Assembly: GCA_040219135.1 (NCBI GenBank)
Contig: JAVJTA010000005.1
Coordinates: 463,089-527,088 of the forward strand
Direction of reading: 5' to 3'
Source: UBA7803 sp040219135
Lineage (GTDB): Bacteria > Pseudomonadota > Gammaproteobacteria > Pseudomonadales > Azotimanducaceae
DNA: 64,000 nt
In this document: positions 9,541 through 18,301 of the stretch, in pieces
Numbering within the stretch: position 1 is the stretch's first letter
Layout of the letters: every line of letters starts with the position of its first letter
The notes under the pieces: generated by a model
What the model was told of the DNA's origin: nothing
The model's database searches: none
Seen by the model: only the letters and a program-made list of their open reading frames with translations
Position numbers and translations under genes: made by a program

Positions 9541-10779
9541 ATGCCGGCGTGGGCGCTCTACGATTGGGCCAACTCGGCCTTCGCCACCCTCGTTCAGACC
9601 TTCGTGTTCGCCGCATATTTCACCCGTCAGGTGGCCGACGACGAGATCACAGGCACCGCCCAGTGGGGGTACGCCACCGCGGCCGCGGCGCTCGTCGTCG
9701 CCCTGTCCGGCCCGCTGCTCGGCGCCGTGGCCGACCAGGGCGGTCGCCGCAAACCGTTCATCGCCGTCTTCACCGCGCTCGGCGTTGCCGCCACCGCGGC
9801 ACTGTGGTTCGTTGGCCCGGGCGGTCTCGGCGTGCTGCCGGCGCTGGCCCTGGTGGCGGCGGCCACCGTCGGCGTGGAGCTGGCGGTGGTGTTCTACAAC
9901 GCCATGCTGCCGGACCTGGTGCCGGCTCAGCGCATCGGGCGCTGGTCGGGCTGGGGCTGGGGTCTGGGCTACGCCGGGGGTCTTGCCTGTCTGGTGGTGG
10001 CGCTGTTCGGTTTCATCGAGGAACCCGGCTGGCTGGACCTGCCGCGCGACGGTGCCGCCCACGTGCGCGCCACCTTCGTGCTCACGGCCGTGTGGCTGGC
10101 ACTGTTCTCTCTGCCCCTGTTCCTGCTCACGCCGGACCGGCCGAGTCGTGGCAAGGGCGCGGCGCGCGCCCTGCGCGACGGCGTCGCGCAGCTGCTCGGC
10201 TCCCTTGCCCGGGTGCGGGACTACGCGGTGATCGTACGCTTTCTTCTGGCCCGGATGCTGTTCATCGACGGTCTTGCCACACTGTTCGCTTTCGGCGGCG
10301 TCTACGCGGCGGGTGCCTTCGACATGGACGAACGCCAGGTGCTGCTGTTCGGCATCGCCCTGAACGCCACCGCCGGCGCCGGGGCGTTCGCGTTCGCCTG
10401 GATCGACGACCGCCTCGGCAGCCGCGCCACCATGCTCTGGTCGCTGGCCGGACTGATGGCGAGCAGCGCGGCTCTGCTGCTGGTGCGCGACCCGCTGTGG
10501 TTCTGGGGTTTCGGCATGCTGCTCGGCGTGTTCGTCGGCCCGGTGCAGTCCGCCAGTCGCTCCTACCTGGCGCGCGCCGCGCCGGCACCGCTGCGCACGG
10601 AGATGTTCGGGCTGTTCGCGTTGTCGGGAAAGGCCACCGCGTTTCTCGGACCGCTGCTGGTGGGTTGGGTCACCGTGGCTGCCGCCAGTCAGCGCGCCGG
10701 TATGGCCACGATCCTGGTGTTCTTCGCTGCCGGCGCCGCGCTGCTGTTCACGGTACCGGAGCAGCGCACGGCGCGCTGA
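9541..10779 (+). CDS. MFS transporter, UMF1/Atg22-like family
   Basis: Integral inner-membrane protein with about 12 predicted hydrophobic segments. The N-terminus carries ALYDWANSAFATLVQTFVFA, the hallmark of the UMF1 (Atg22-like) branch of the major facilitator superfamily. The substrate is unknown; the fungal relative is a vacuolar amino acid exporter, which should not be transferred directly. It has 412 residues. The ATG at 9541 fits the family N-terminus. It lies 61 bp after ptsP, and its end is 7 bp from the end of the convergent SDR gene. With the next two genes it interrupts the ptsP-lgt order seen in E. coli. Confidence 0.88.
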   Translation: MPAWALYDWANSAFATLVQTFVFAAYFTRQVADDEITGTAQWGYATAAAALVVALSGPLLGAVADQGGRRKPFIAVFTALGVAATAALWFVGPGGLGVLPALALVAAATVGVELAVVFYNAMLPDLVPAQRIGRWSGWGWGLGYAGGLACLVVALFGFIEEPGWLDLPRDGAAHVRATFVLTAVWLALFSLPLFLLTPDRPSRGKGAARALRDGVAQLLGSLARVRDYAVIVRFLLARMLFIDGLATLFAFGGVYAAGAFDMDERQVLLFGIALNATAGAGAFAFAWIDDRLGSRATMLWSLAGLMASSAALLLVRDPLWFWGFGMLLGVFVGPVQSASRSYLARAAPAPLRTEMFGLFALSGKATAFLGPLLVGWVTVAAASQRAGMATILVFFAAGAALLFTVPEQRTAR

Positions 10780-10786
10780 CGGTGCT

Positions 10787-11578
10787 TTACACCACCTTGC
10801 TGAGCCCGCCGTCCATGTTGATCGCGCAGCCGGTGACGTAGGAGCTGGCCTCCGAGGCGAGAAACAGGGCGAGATTGGCGGCTTCCTCGGCTTCGCCCAT
10901 ACGCCCCATGGGCAGGCGCGCACCGGCCCGGGCGACGAACTCGTCGAAGTCGAGGGCGCCGTCCGAGGCCTCGAAGCGACGGCGGATCTGGTCGCTCCTG
11001 ATGAAGCCGATGAGCATGGCGTTGACGAGTACGTTGTGCGGCGCGCCCTCGCCCGCCAGCACTTTGGTCAGCGCCATGCCGGCGGCGCGGCTCACCGACG
11101 TGGGCGCGGTGTTGGCGTCCGGGGTCTTGGCGTAGACGTTGAGCAGGTTGATCACCCGCCCCCAGCGCTGCTGCTTCATGTGCGGCCACACCGCGCGGGT
11201 CAGACGGATGGCAGCGAACAGCTTCAGGTCGAGATCCGCCTGCCAGGCCGCATCGCTGATCTCCTCGAACGGCTGCGCCGCGGACTGTCCGGCGTTGTTC
11301 ACCAGCACGTCGACGGCACCGAGGTCGGCGACGATGCGGTCGTGGGTGGCGGCCACCTGTTCGGCGTCGGTGACGTCGCACGGGTAGCCGGCGATGGCGG
11401 CCTCCGCCGGCCCCGCGTTGGCGCTGATCTCGCGTACCGCAGCGTCCAGCGGCCCGGCGCGACGGGCGAGAATGGCGACCCGGGCGCCGGCCTGGTAGAA
11501 CGCCTCGGCGGTGGCGCGGCCGAGACCCAGACTGCCGCCGGTGATCACCGCGGTGCGCCCGCGCAGAGTCAGTTCCAT
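10787..11578 (-). CDS. Short-chain dehydrogenase/reductase-like protein with altered catalytic site
   Basis: Rossmann-fold SDR. The nucleotide-binding motif is TGGSLGLG (residues 13-20), the NNAG motif is at 94-97, and the SYVTGCAINMDGGLSKVV tail is typical of FabG-like SDRs. The usual catalytic Tyr-x3-Lys is replaced by Thr160-SVS-Arg164 in the PTSVSRAAGMALTK segment, and the usual catalytic Ser region reads INLLN. The substrate is unknown, and the protein may be a non-classical or non-catalytic member. It has 263 residues and is otherwise intact. It lies 30 bp downstream of the NRDE gene on the same strand. Confidence 0.87.
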   Translation of the reverse strand: MELTLRGRTAVITGGSLGLGRATAEAFYQAGARVAILARRAGPLDAAVREISANAGPAEAAIAGYPCDVTDAEQVAATHDRIVADLGAVDVLVNNAGQSAAQPFEEISDAAWQADLDLKLFAAIRLTRAVWPHMKQQRWGRVINLLNVYAKTPDANTAPTSVSRAAGMALTKVLAGEGAPHNVLVNAMLIGFIRSDQIRRRFEASDGALDFDEFVARAGARLPMGRMGEAEEAANLALFLASEASSYVTGCAINMDGGLSKVV

Positions 11579-11608
11579 GGTTTCCCTCCCAGGCGTCCGT
11601 TCAATTGT

Positions 11609-12376
11609 TCATCCGGTGACGAATTCGAAGCGTTGCCGCGCGCCGCTGGTTCCGCCGGGACCGTAAGCCTGTTCCACGAAGTGTACGTCGAGCCCGCCGC
11701 GGCCTGGCCGCGGGCGCCGGAACACCACCGCGGTGCTGGCGCGGGTGCCGTAGTCCTCGCCGACGATGAAGCACGAGGCGACCCGGCGCTCGAGGTCCAG
11801 CGGGCGTCCGCGCCGCGGCAGCTCTTCATCCGGCGCCACCTGGCGATCGCCGAGCAGATCGATCAGGGCGTCCGGGTCCGGATCGCGCTGCACCAGCGCG
11901 GCCAGGGCGTCGCGTCCGCGGCGCACCTTGGGCCACTGGGCGCCGAGTTCGGCGTTGGCCAGGCCGTAGACCCCGGGTTCGAGATCCTGGCTGTGGCCGC
12001 GGTTGGATGTGTAGACGAGATCGTCGCCGTCCCACATGAGCAGATTGAACCCCCTGTAGCTCGCGGTGTGCAGATGGTGGGCGAAGTGATGGGCGCCGCT
12101 GGCGCCGGCGAGGAACGTCTCCGGCAACCGGCCGCGGGACTGCGGCGCTTCGGACGGCCCTTCTTCGGCGAAATTGGTGACCGTGGCGAAGCGGCCGCTG
12201 CGGCTGACGCCGAGCCAGGTGCCGCCCGCGGACAGATCGCGGCCCGCGAGAATCTGCGGCGCGTCGTCCCAGAAGTGTGCGCTCCTCGCCGGGCGCGCGT
12301 AGAATTCGTCCCGGTTTGCGGCCACGACCAGTGGATGGTCCGATTCCGGATCGTAGGCGAACAGTACCAGGCACAT
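11609..12376 (-). CDS. NRDE (TANGO2-like) family protein
   Basis: Member of the NRDE/TANGO2 family. It starts Met-Cys, has the eponymous AANRDEF motif at residues 19-25, and contains FATVTNFAEEG and YTSNRG segments. Cys2 may be exposed as an N-terminal nucleophile, as in Ntn hydrolases; that is inference. The ATG at 12376 was chosen because the family begins MCL; an upstream in-frame ATG adds nine unrelated residues. It has 255 residues. It is divergent from lgt and shares an 83-bp intergenic region with it. The family has been linked to heme handling in eukaryotes; the bacterial role is unclear. Confidence 0.88.
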   Translation of the reverse strand: MCLVLFAYDPESDHPLVVAANRDEFYARPARSAHFWDDAPQILAGRDLSAGGTWLGVSRSGRFATVTNFAEEGPSEAPQSRGRLPETFLAGASGAHHFAHHLHTASYRGFNLLMWDGDDLVYTSNRGHSQDLEPGVYGLANAELGAQWPKVRRGRDALAALVQRDPDPDALIDLLGDRQVAPDEELPRRGRPLDLERRVASCFIVGEDYGTRASTAVVFRRPRPGRGGLDVHFVEQAYGPGGTSGARQRFEFVTG

Positions 12377-12459
12377 AGAATGCGTCGGCTCCCGCGCCGG
12401 CAACCGGGCGGCCGGCTCTTTCAGGTTCGCCGCGAGTCTACCAGAGGAGATTCAGGCCG

Positions 12460-13281
12460 TTGCAGCACCCTCACTACCCCGACATCGACCCCATCATCGT
12501 CTCCCTGGGGCCCCTGTCGGTGCGCTGGTACGGGCTTGCCTATCTGGCAGCCTTCGCGCTGTGCTGGTGGCTCGGCAACCGCCGCGCCGGCAGCGCCAGC
12601 GGCTGGAGCCGCCAGGAGGTCTCCGACGTGGTGTTCTACGGCGCCGTGGGGGCCGTGCTCGGCGGACGTATCGGCTACACCCTGTTCTACGGCTTCGAAC
12701 AGCTGGCCCGGGACCCGATGTTTCTCCTGCGCATCTGGGAAGGTGGCATGTCGTTCCACGGTGGCCTCATCGGCGGCATGCTCGGGCTGTGGTGGTTCGG
12801 CCGCAATACCGGGCGCAGCTTCTTCCAGGTCGGCGACTTCGTCGCGCCGCTGGTGCCGCTGGGCCTGGGTCTCGGACGCCTCGGCAACTTCGCCAACACC
12901 GAGCTGCCCGGGCGCATGACCGACTCGGTGTTCGGGCTCGTCTACCCGTGCTCGGCGGAAGCCATCCGCCAGATCAATCCGCTCTGTGTCGGCGAGTGGG
13001 AGACCTTCGCCCGCCACCCCTCGCCCCTCTACCAGGCGTTCGCCGAAGGCCTGGTGCTGTTCGCCGTAGTCTGGTGGTTCTCCTCGCGGCCGCGGCCGGT
13101 GGGCGCAGTGTCCGGGGTGTTCCTCGCCGGGTACGGCGTGCTGCGCTTTGTCACCGAGTTCTTCCGCACGCCGGATGCGCACCTCGGCTTCATCGCTCTG
13201 GACTGGATGACCATGGGCCAGATCCTGTCGATCCCCATGATCATCGTTGGTATCCTGCTGCTCCTGCGGGGCCGCGGATAG
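12460..13281 (+). CDS. lgt: Prolipoprotein diacylglyceryl transferase
   Basis: Inner-membrane enzyme that attaches diacylglycerol from phosphatidylglycerol to the lipobox cysteine of prolipoproteins, the first step of lipoprotein maturation. About seven hydrophobic segments are visible. Signature motifs are GMSFHGGLIGG and GLGRLGNFANTELPGR. It has 273 residues. The start is TTG with a strong AGAGGAGA ribosome-binding site about 10 bp upstream; no ATG fits. The stop is six bases before thyA, the same lgt-thyA order as E. coli. Confidence 0.95.
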   Translation: MQHPHYPDIDPIIVSLGPLSVRWYGLAYLAAFALCWWLGNRRAGSASGWSRQEVSDVVFYGAVGAVLGGRIGYTLFYGFEQLARDPMFLLRIWEGGMSFHGGLIGGMLGLWWFGRNTGRSFFQVGDFVAPLVPLGLGLGRLGNFANTELPGRMTDSVFGLVYPCSAEAIRQINPLCVGEWETFARHPSPLYQAFAEGLVLFAVVWWFSSRPRPVGAVSGVFLAGYGVLRFVTEFFRTPDAHLGFIALDWMTMGQILSIPMIIVGILLLLRGRG

Positions 13282-13287
13282 GTTCGA

Positions 13288-14082
13288 ATGAAGCAGTATC
13301 TGGATCTCATGCGCCACGTGCGTGAGCACGGCACCTTCAAGGGCGACCGCACCGGCACCGGCACCTACAGCGTGTTCGGCCATCAGATGCGCTTCGATCT
13401 GGGCGACGGTTTTCCCCTGGTGACCACCAAGAAGATGTTCCTGAAGGGCATCATCCACGAGCTGCTGTGGTTTCTGCAGGGCAGCACCAACATCCGCTAC
13501 CTGCAGGATCACGACGTCCACATCTGGGACGAATGGGCCGACGAGCACGGCGAGCTCGGCCCGGTGTACGGCTCCCAGTGGCGTTCCTGGCCCACGGCCG
13601 ACGGCAGCACCATCGATCAGATCGAGCGGGTGACGCGGGACATTCGCGGCAACCCGGATTCCCGGCGGCTCATCGTCAGCGCCTGGAACGTGGCCGAAGT
13701 GGATCGCATGGCGCTGCCGCCGTGCCACACGCTGTTCCAGTTCTATGTCGCCGACGGGCGCCTGTCCTGCCAGCTCTACCAGCGCAGCGCCGATGTGTTC
13801 CTCGGCGTGCCCTTCAACATCGCCTCTTACGCGCTGCTGACCCTGATGATGGCTCAGGTCTGCGAGCTCGAGCCCGGCGACTTCGTGCACACCTTCGGCG
13901 ATGCGCATCTCTACGCCAACCACCTGGAGCAGGCGGACCGGCAGCTCGCCCGGGTGCCGCTGCCGCTGCCGACGATGACGCTGAACCCGGCGGTGAAGGA
14001 CATCTTCGGCTTCCGCTACGAGGACTTCACCCTGACCGGCTACCGCAGCCACACCGGCATCAAGGCGCCGATCGCGGTCTAG
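13288..14082 (+). CDS. thyA: Thymidylate synthase
   Basis: Converts dUMP and methylene-tetrahydrofolate to dTMP and dihydrofolate. The catalytic cysteine is Cys146 in ALPPCHTLFQFYV, and QLYQRSADVFLGVPFNIASYA is the nucleotide-binding signature. It has 264 residues, the length of the E. coli enzyme. It sits 6 bp after lgt and 76 bp before folA. The thyA-folA pairing makes functional sense, since DHFR regenerates the tetrahydrofolate ThyA consumes. No anomaly. Confidence 0.98.
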   Translation: MKQYLDLMRHVREHGTFKGDRTGTGTYSVFGHQMRFDLGDGFPLVTTKKMFLKGIIHELLWFLQGSTNIRYLQDHDVHIWDEWADEHGELGPVYGSQWRSWPTADGSTIDQIERVTRDIRGNPDSRRLIVSAWNVAEVDRMALPPCHTLFQFYVADGRLSCQLYQRSADVFLGVPFNIASYALLTLMMAQVCELEPGDFVHTFGDAHLYANHLEQADRQLARVPLPLPTMTLNPAVKDIFGFRYEDFTLTGYRSHTGIKAPIAV

Positions 14083-14158
14083 TGGGAATCAACGAACGCC
14101 GGCTCCCATCCACCAGCGTGCTGCGCCGAACCCCGGCGGCGCTGACGCCGGGCCCCGC

Positions 14159-14725
14159 ATGAAGCTCGCCATGATCTGGGCGATGACCCGCAACCGGGTC
14201 ATCGGCCGCGACAACGACCTGCCGTGGCACCTGCCGCTGGACATGAAGCACTTCATGACCACCACACGCGGCCACCCGGTCATCATGGGCCGACGCACCT
14301 TCGAGTCCATGGACCGCAAGCCGTTGCCGCGGCGCACCAACATCGTCGTCACCCGCACGCCCGAGTACTCGGCGTCCGATTACACGGCGTCCGATTACCC
14401 GGCGTCCGACTACACGGCGTCCGGCTACACGGCGTCCGGCATCCTGGTGGCGGCGGATCTGGGGACAGCGCTGGCGCTGGCGCGGAGGCAGTGCCAGGCG
14501 GACGGCGTCGACGAAGCGTTCATCATCGGCGGGGCCAGGCTCTACGAAGCCGGCCTGGCGCTCGCCGATCGCCTCTACGTCACCGAGATCGATGCCGTAC
14601 TCGACGGCGACACCTTCTTCCCGGAGATCGACTGGCGCCGCTGGCGCCGGGTGCGCAGCGAGGCGCACCCGGCAGACGAGCGCCACGCCTACCCGTTCAC
14701 GATCGCGGTGTTCGAGCGCGCGTAG
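14159..14725 (+). CDS. folA: Dihydrofolate reductase with an internal five-residue repeat insertion
   Basis: Reduces dihydrofolate to tetrahydrofolate with NADPH. Family motifs are MIWAMTRNRVIGRDNDLPWH, VIMGRRTFESM and AFIIGGARLYEAGL. It has 188 residues against the usual 160-175. The extra length comes from five tandem 15-bp units at 14366-14440 encoding YSASD-YTASD-YPASD-YTASG-YTASG, placed after NIVVTRTPE where most DHFRs have a short surface loop. The frame stays open, so the enzyme is probably active. The end overlaps the convergent gene at 14689-15144 by 37 bp. Confidence 0.95.
   Translation: MKLAMIWAMTRNRVIGRDNDLPWHLPLDMKHFMTTTRGHPVIMGRRTFESMDRKPLPRRTNIVVTRTPEYSASDYTASDYPASDYTASGYTASGILVAADLGTALALARRQCQADGVDEAFIIGGARLYEAGLALADRLYVTEIDAVLDGDTFFPEIDWRRWRRVRSEAHPADERHAYPFTIAVFERA
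14366..14440 (+). repeat. Five 15-bp tandem units inside folA
   Basis: Five consecutive units of consensus TACACGGCGTCCGAY, differing at a few positions only, with no frame change. They encode a low-complexity Y-[STP]-A-S-[DG] repeat within the DHFR loop. Unit length is a multiple of three, so copy-number changes would keep the frame. Confidence 0.93.
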
Positions 14726-15144
14726 TCCACCCAGCGGCCGTCGCAGGGCAGCTCGCGCCAGGAAACGGAAGGCAGGCGCGTGTCCGGCGGCAGCGGCGCC
14801 AGGCCGAGGATCGTCGGCCCACCGGCGTCCAAGCGCAGCAGCCAGGGAAGCGGCCGCGCGCGGCTGCGGGCGTGATCGATCTCCGCCGCGGCGCGTGCGG
14901 CGTCGCAGCTGCCGCGGCCGAGATCGTGGATCAGCCCGGCGGCATGTTCCGGCGCTAGCAGCGACATCCTCATGACCCGCTCGCGGCCGCGCCAGTCGAG
15001 CATCTCGAGCAGATAGACGCGGCCGCAGAGGCGGCAGGACATCAGCGCGTCCGTGGGTCCGAGATGATCGTCGAGTACCAGGTCCGCGCGCAGCGGCCAG
15101 TCGCCGGGGCGGACGTGTTCGCAGAGAGCCGAGTCGTCGGGCAC
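14689..15144 (-). CDS. Conserved-looking hypothetical protein with a CxxC motif
   Basis: Not recognised. The reading frame gives a plausible soluble 151-residue protein, with Cys37 and Cys40 in ALMSCRLCGRVYLLEMLDW suggesting a zinc knuckle or redox pair. The C-terminal half contains PLPWLLRLDAGGPTILGLAP. The GTG at 15144 was chosen because GGAGG lies eight bases upstream; the open frame continues further but the upstream part looks like shadow of the S9 peptidase gene. It is convergent with folA (37-bp overlap) and divergent from the peptidase. It is real rather than shadow because alternative frames here are low-complexity Arg/Ala strings. Confidence 0.68.
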   Translation of the reverse strand: MPDDSALCEHVRPGDWPLRADLVLDDHLGPTDALMSCRLCGRVYLLEMLDWRGRERVMRMSLLAPEHAAGLIHDLGRGSCDAARAAAEIDHARSRARPLPWLLRLDAGGPTILGLAPLPPDTRLPSVSWRELPCDGRWVDYARSNTAIVNG

Positions 15145-15214
15145 CGGCAGCCTCCGGTTGCATGTGGGGAAAACGTTGCCTAGCTTAAGCCGCCTCGATG
15201 CCTGGAAGCAGCAG

Positions 15215-17239
15215 ATGATCGACGCGAAGCGCCGCGGCTGGCGGGTCGTGGCATGGACGGCGCTGGTCGGCGCCGTGCTGGGGTGCACCAGCAGCGCGCC
15301 GGCCCCGGCCGGGGCCGGCGACCCGCTGCGCCGCATTGGCAACCTGGAAGTTCGCGGGGTGCCGCCGATCCCGGAGGCCCTGACAACGCGCATGCGGCAG
15401 TACCGCAACACCCGGGATGCCCGGTTCTCCGGCTGGCTCGGCGACGGCGTGCTGATCCTCACCCGCTTCGGCAGCACCGCGCAGCTGCATCGGGTGGACC
15501 GCCCGCTCGGCGCGCGCCGACAGCTCACCTTTTTCGCTGAACCGGTTGCGGAAGCGGTGGTACCGGCGGCGCCGCGGCCCGAGGGATTCGTGTACCTGCG
15601 CGACGTGGGCGGCTCGGAGTTCTACCAGCTCTTCTACCACGACCTCGCCAGCGGCGAGTTCCGCATGCTCACCGACGGACGCTCGCGTTACACCGAAGTG
15701 GTCTGGTCGGATGCCGGTGACCGGCTTGCCTACACCACCACGCAGCGCAACGGCCGCGATTGGGACATTCACGTGCAGAACCTCGACGGCTCCGTCGAGG
15801 TTGCGCTCGAGACCGACGGCGTCGGCTGGATCGTCCAGGACTTCGCCCCGGACGGAACCCGGCTGCTGGTATCGCGCTACGCCTCGATCAACGAATCCTA
15901 TCTCTACGAGCTGTCTCTCGAGGACGGCGTGCTGGAGCCCCTGCTCGCTGCCGATCTGCGGGTCGCCATCGGTCGGGCGGCCTACGCCGGCGACGGCCGC
16001 AGCGTCCTGTTCACGTCCGATCTCGGCGCCGAGTTCCTGCGTCTGCATCGCCTCGATCTGGCGAGTGGCGCGGTGACTGTGCTCACCGGTGACATCGCCT
16101 GGGACGTCGAGGACTTCAGCGTGGCCCCGGATGGCGGCCACCTGGCGTTTACGGTGAACGAGGACGGCTACTCGCGGCTGTACGTCTGGCGCTTGCCGGA
16201 GGGTGCCCGGGTGGCGCTGCCGCCCCTGCCGGAAGGCGTGATCTCGGAGCTGATGTTTCACCCGGACGGCGATCGCATCGGCTTCTCCCTGTCCCTGCCT
16301 ACCGCGCCGCGCGACGTCTATTCGGTGGACCTGAGCGCGCGCTCGATCTCGCGCTGGACCGAAAGCGAGGTCGGCGGGCTCGACCCGGACGGCTTCGTCA
16401 CCCCGGAGCTGGTGGCCTATCCGACCTTCGACAGCGCCGACGGCCGGGAGTGGTTGGAACTCGCGCCGGCCGAGCGGGCGGGCGCGGTGCGGCGACGCAT
16501 TCCCGCCTTCGTCTACCGCCCCGACGGCCCTGGCCCGCATCCGGTGTACCTGACCATCCACGGCGGCCCGGAGGCCCAGTACCGGCCGTATTTCTCCGCC
16601 GCGCTGCAGTACTACGCCAGGGAACTGGGCATGGCGGTGGTGGTGCCCAACGTGCGCGGCTCCGCCGGCTACGGCAAGAGCTACCTGAAGCTAGACAACG
16701 GCATGCGGCGCGAGGATTCGGTGCGCGACATCGGCGCGCTGCTGGACTGGATCGCCGGGCAGCCGGACCTGGATGCACAGCGGGTGGTGGTGAGCGGCGG
16801 CTCCTACGGTGGCTACATGGTGCTGGCGGCGCTGGAGAAGTATTCGGATCGGATCGCTGCCGGCGTCGAGCGGGTGGGCATCAGCAATTTCGTCACGTTC
16901 CTCACCAGCACCGAGGATTACCGTCGTGACCTGCGCCGCGCCGAGTACGGCGACGAGCGCGATCCGGCGATGCGCGCCTTTCTCGAGCGCATTTCGCCGC
17001 TGAACAACGTCGACCGGATCACGCGGCCGCTGCTCATCTTCCAGGGCGCCAACGACCCCCGGGTGCCGGCGGGGGAGAGCGCGCAGATCTATGCCGCCCT
17101 GGCCGGCCGCGGGGTGCCGGTGTGGTACGTGCTGGCCCTGGACGAAGGCCACGGCTTCCGCAAGAAGTCGAACAGCGACTATCAGGCGGCAGCCACCGTA
17201 CTGTTCCTGCAGCGCTTCGCGCTGAACGGCACGCCCTGA
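15215..17239 (+). CDS. S9 family (prolyl oligopeptidase-type) serine peptidase, probable lipoprotein
   Basis: An N-terminal beta-propeller-like region of TolB/DPP repeats (about residues 60-390) is followed by an alpha/beta hydrolase peptidase domain. The likely triad is Ser530 in VSGGSYGGYMV, Asp614 in GANDPRVP and His646 in DEGHGF. With the ATG at 15215 the protein begins MIDAKRRGWRVVAWTALVGA and has a lipobox LGC, indicating lipidation and a periplasmic or outer-membrane location; a start at 15158 would bury this signal. It has 674 residues. Its TGA is immediately followed by the ATG of the kinase-like gene. Confidence 0.92.
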   Translation: MIDAKRRGWRVVAWTALVGAVLGCTSSAPAPAGAGDPLRRIGNLEVRGVPPIPEALTTRMRQYRNTRDARFSGWLGDGVLILTRFGSTAQLHRVDRPLGARRQLTFFAEPVAEAVVPAAPRPEGFVYLRDVGGSEFYQLFYHDLASGEFRMLTDGRSRYTEVVWSDAGDRLAYTTTQRNGRDWDIHVQNLDGSVEVALETDGVGWIVQDFAPDGTRLLVSRYASINESYLYELSLEDGVLEPLLAADLRVAIGRAAYAGDGRSVLFTSDLGAEFLRLHRLDLASGAVTVLTGDIAWDVEDFSVAPDGGHLAFTVNEDGYSRLYVWRLPEGARVALPPLPEGVISELMFHPDGDRIGFSLSLPTAPRDVYSVDLSARSISRWTESEVGGLDPDGFVTPELVAYPTFDSADGREWLELAPAERAGAVRRRIPAFVYRPDGPGPHPVYLTIHGGPEAQYRPYFSAALQYYARELGMAVVVPNVRGSAGYGKSYLKLDNGMRREDSVRDIGALLDWIAGQPDLDAQRVVVSGGSYGGYMVLAALEKYSDRIAAGVERVGISNFVTFLTSTEDYRRDLRRAEYGDERDPAMRAFLERISPLNNVDRITRPLLIFQGANDPRVPAGESAQIYAALAGRGVPVWYVLALDEGHGFRKKSNSDYQAAATVLFLQRFALNGTP

Positions 17240-18301
17240 ATGGCCAGGTCCGCGGCAGCCGGCGCGCCGGTCAAGGTGGCGATCTGCGTCAACCCCATGT
17301 CCGGGCGCGATGTCCGTCGGCTGGCGGCGCGCGCCACCAACATGACCCACGAAGCCAAACGCGACATGGTCGCCCGGGTTGCGGCGGGGGCGGCCGCCTG
17401 CGGCGCCACGGACCTGTACGTCACCCGGGAGCCGTTCCGCATTGCCGCCGCGGCGCTCGAGCACATGGAGCTCGATGCGCGGGTGCACGTGCTGACTCCG
17501 CGCATCCGCAATTCGGCCGAAGACACCGAACTGGCGGTGCAGGCGTTCCTCGACGCCGGCTGCGAGACCCTGGTGTCGCTCGGCGGCGACGGCACCAACC
17601 GGGCGCTGGTCCGGGCACTCGGCAGCCGCGCGGAGCGGGTGCGCCTGATCCCGCTTTCCACCGGCACCAACAACGTCTTTCCCGTGCTCGTCGAGCCCAC
17701 GGTGGCCGGCATGGCGGCGGCGCTGGCGGCTTCCGGCGCGTTGCGGGGCGCGCCGGCGGATGCGCGGGTGGAGGCCCGCTGCAAGGTCATTCACGTCAGC
17801 GGCAGCGGACGCTACGGGCTGGCGGTGAGCGACGTGGGGCTGATCGACGCGGTGCTGCTGCGCCGCGATCACGTCGGCAATCTGCTGCCCTTCGATGCCG
17901 ACCGCATCGACCGGCTGCTGCTGACCCGCGCGGAACCGGACGCCATCGGCATGTCGCCCATCGGCGGACTGCTGTATCCCGTCGACGCGCTGGCCGACCG
18001 CGGCCTGCTGGTGCAGATGGGTCCGGGCCGCCACTTCCAGGCGCCGCTGTCGCCGGGCTGGTTCCGCGAGGTCAGCGTGGCCGGCGCCACTCCCGTCGAC
18101 CTGGGACAGACGGTGTCGTTTCCCGGCGAGGGCGTGCTCGCTCTGGACGGCGATCGCGACCACAAGATTCCCGCCGGGGCGGCCCTGTCTCTCGTCATCC
18201 GCCGCGACGGACCCTGGGTGGTGGACGTGTCCGCCGCCATGCGCTGGGCGGTGGCGGACGGTATCATGCCGGACTCATCCGCCAGGCACGCAATCCCATG
18301 A
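17240..18301 (+). CDS. ATP-NAD kinase/AcoX-like family protein
   Basis: Protein of the NAD-kinase/diacylglycerol-kinase superfamily, recognised from VAICVNPMSGRDVRRLAARA at the start and the nucleotide-binding GGDGTNRALVRALG near residue 115, with PLSTGTNNVFP after it. This combination resembles AcoX proteins found with acetoin dehydrogenase genes, but none are nearby, so the substrate is not known. It has 353 residues. The ATG abuts the peptidase stop, and its own stop overlaps the fabV start (ATGA). The three genes are probably translated from one message. Confidence 0.85.
   Translation: MARSAAAGAPVKVAICVNPMSGRDVRRLAARATNMTHEAKRDMVARVAAGAAACGATDLYVTREPFRIAAAALEHMELDARVHVLTPRIRNSAEDTELAVQAFLDAGCETLVSLGGDGTNRALVRALGSRAERVRLIPLSTGTNNVFPVLVEPTVAGMAAALAASGALRGAPADARVEARCKVIHVSGSGRYGLAVSDVGLIDAVLLRRDHVGNLLPFDADRIDRLLLTRAEPDAIGMSPIGGLLYPVDALADRGLLVQMGPGRHFQAPLSPGWFREVSVAGATPVDLGQTVSFPGEGVLALDGDRDHKIPAGAALSLVIRRDGPWVVDVSAAMRWAVADGIMPDSSARHAIP

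Noticed and set aside
10787..11578. Calling the SDR gene a pseudogene
   Set aside because: The frame is intact, and only the active-site residues differ; such non-classical SDRs exist.
12421..14052. A 543-codon minus-strand open frame opposite lgt and thyA
   Set aside because: It covers two well-supported genes and shows no domain.
14060..15163. An overlapping longer frame beginning MQPEAAGARRLGSL on the minus strand
   Set aside because: It has a shadow composition; the frame starting with GTG at 15144 gives a more protein-like sequence and has a GGAGG site.
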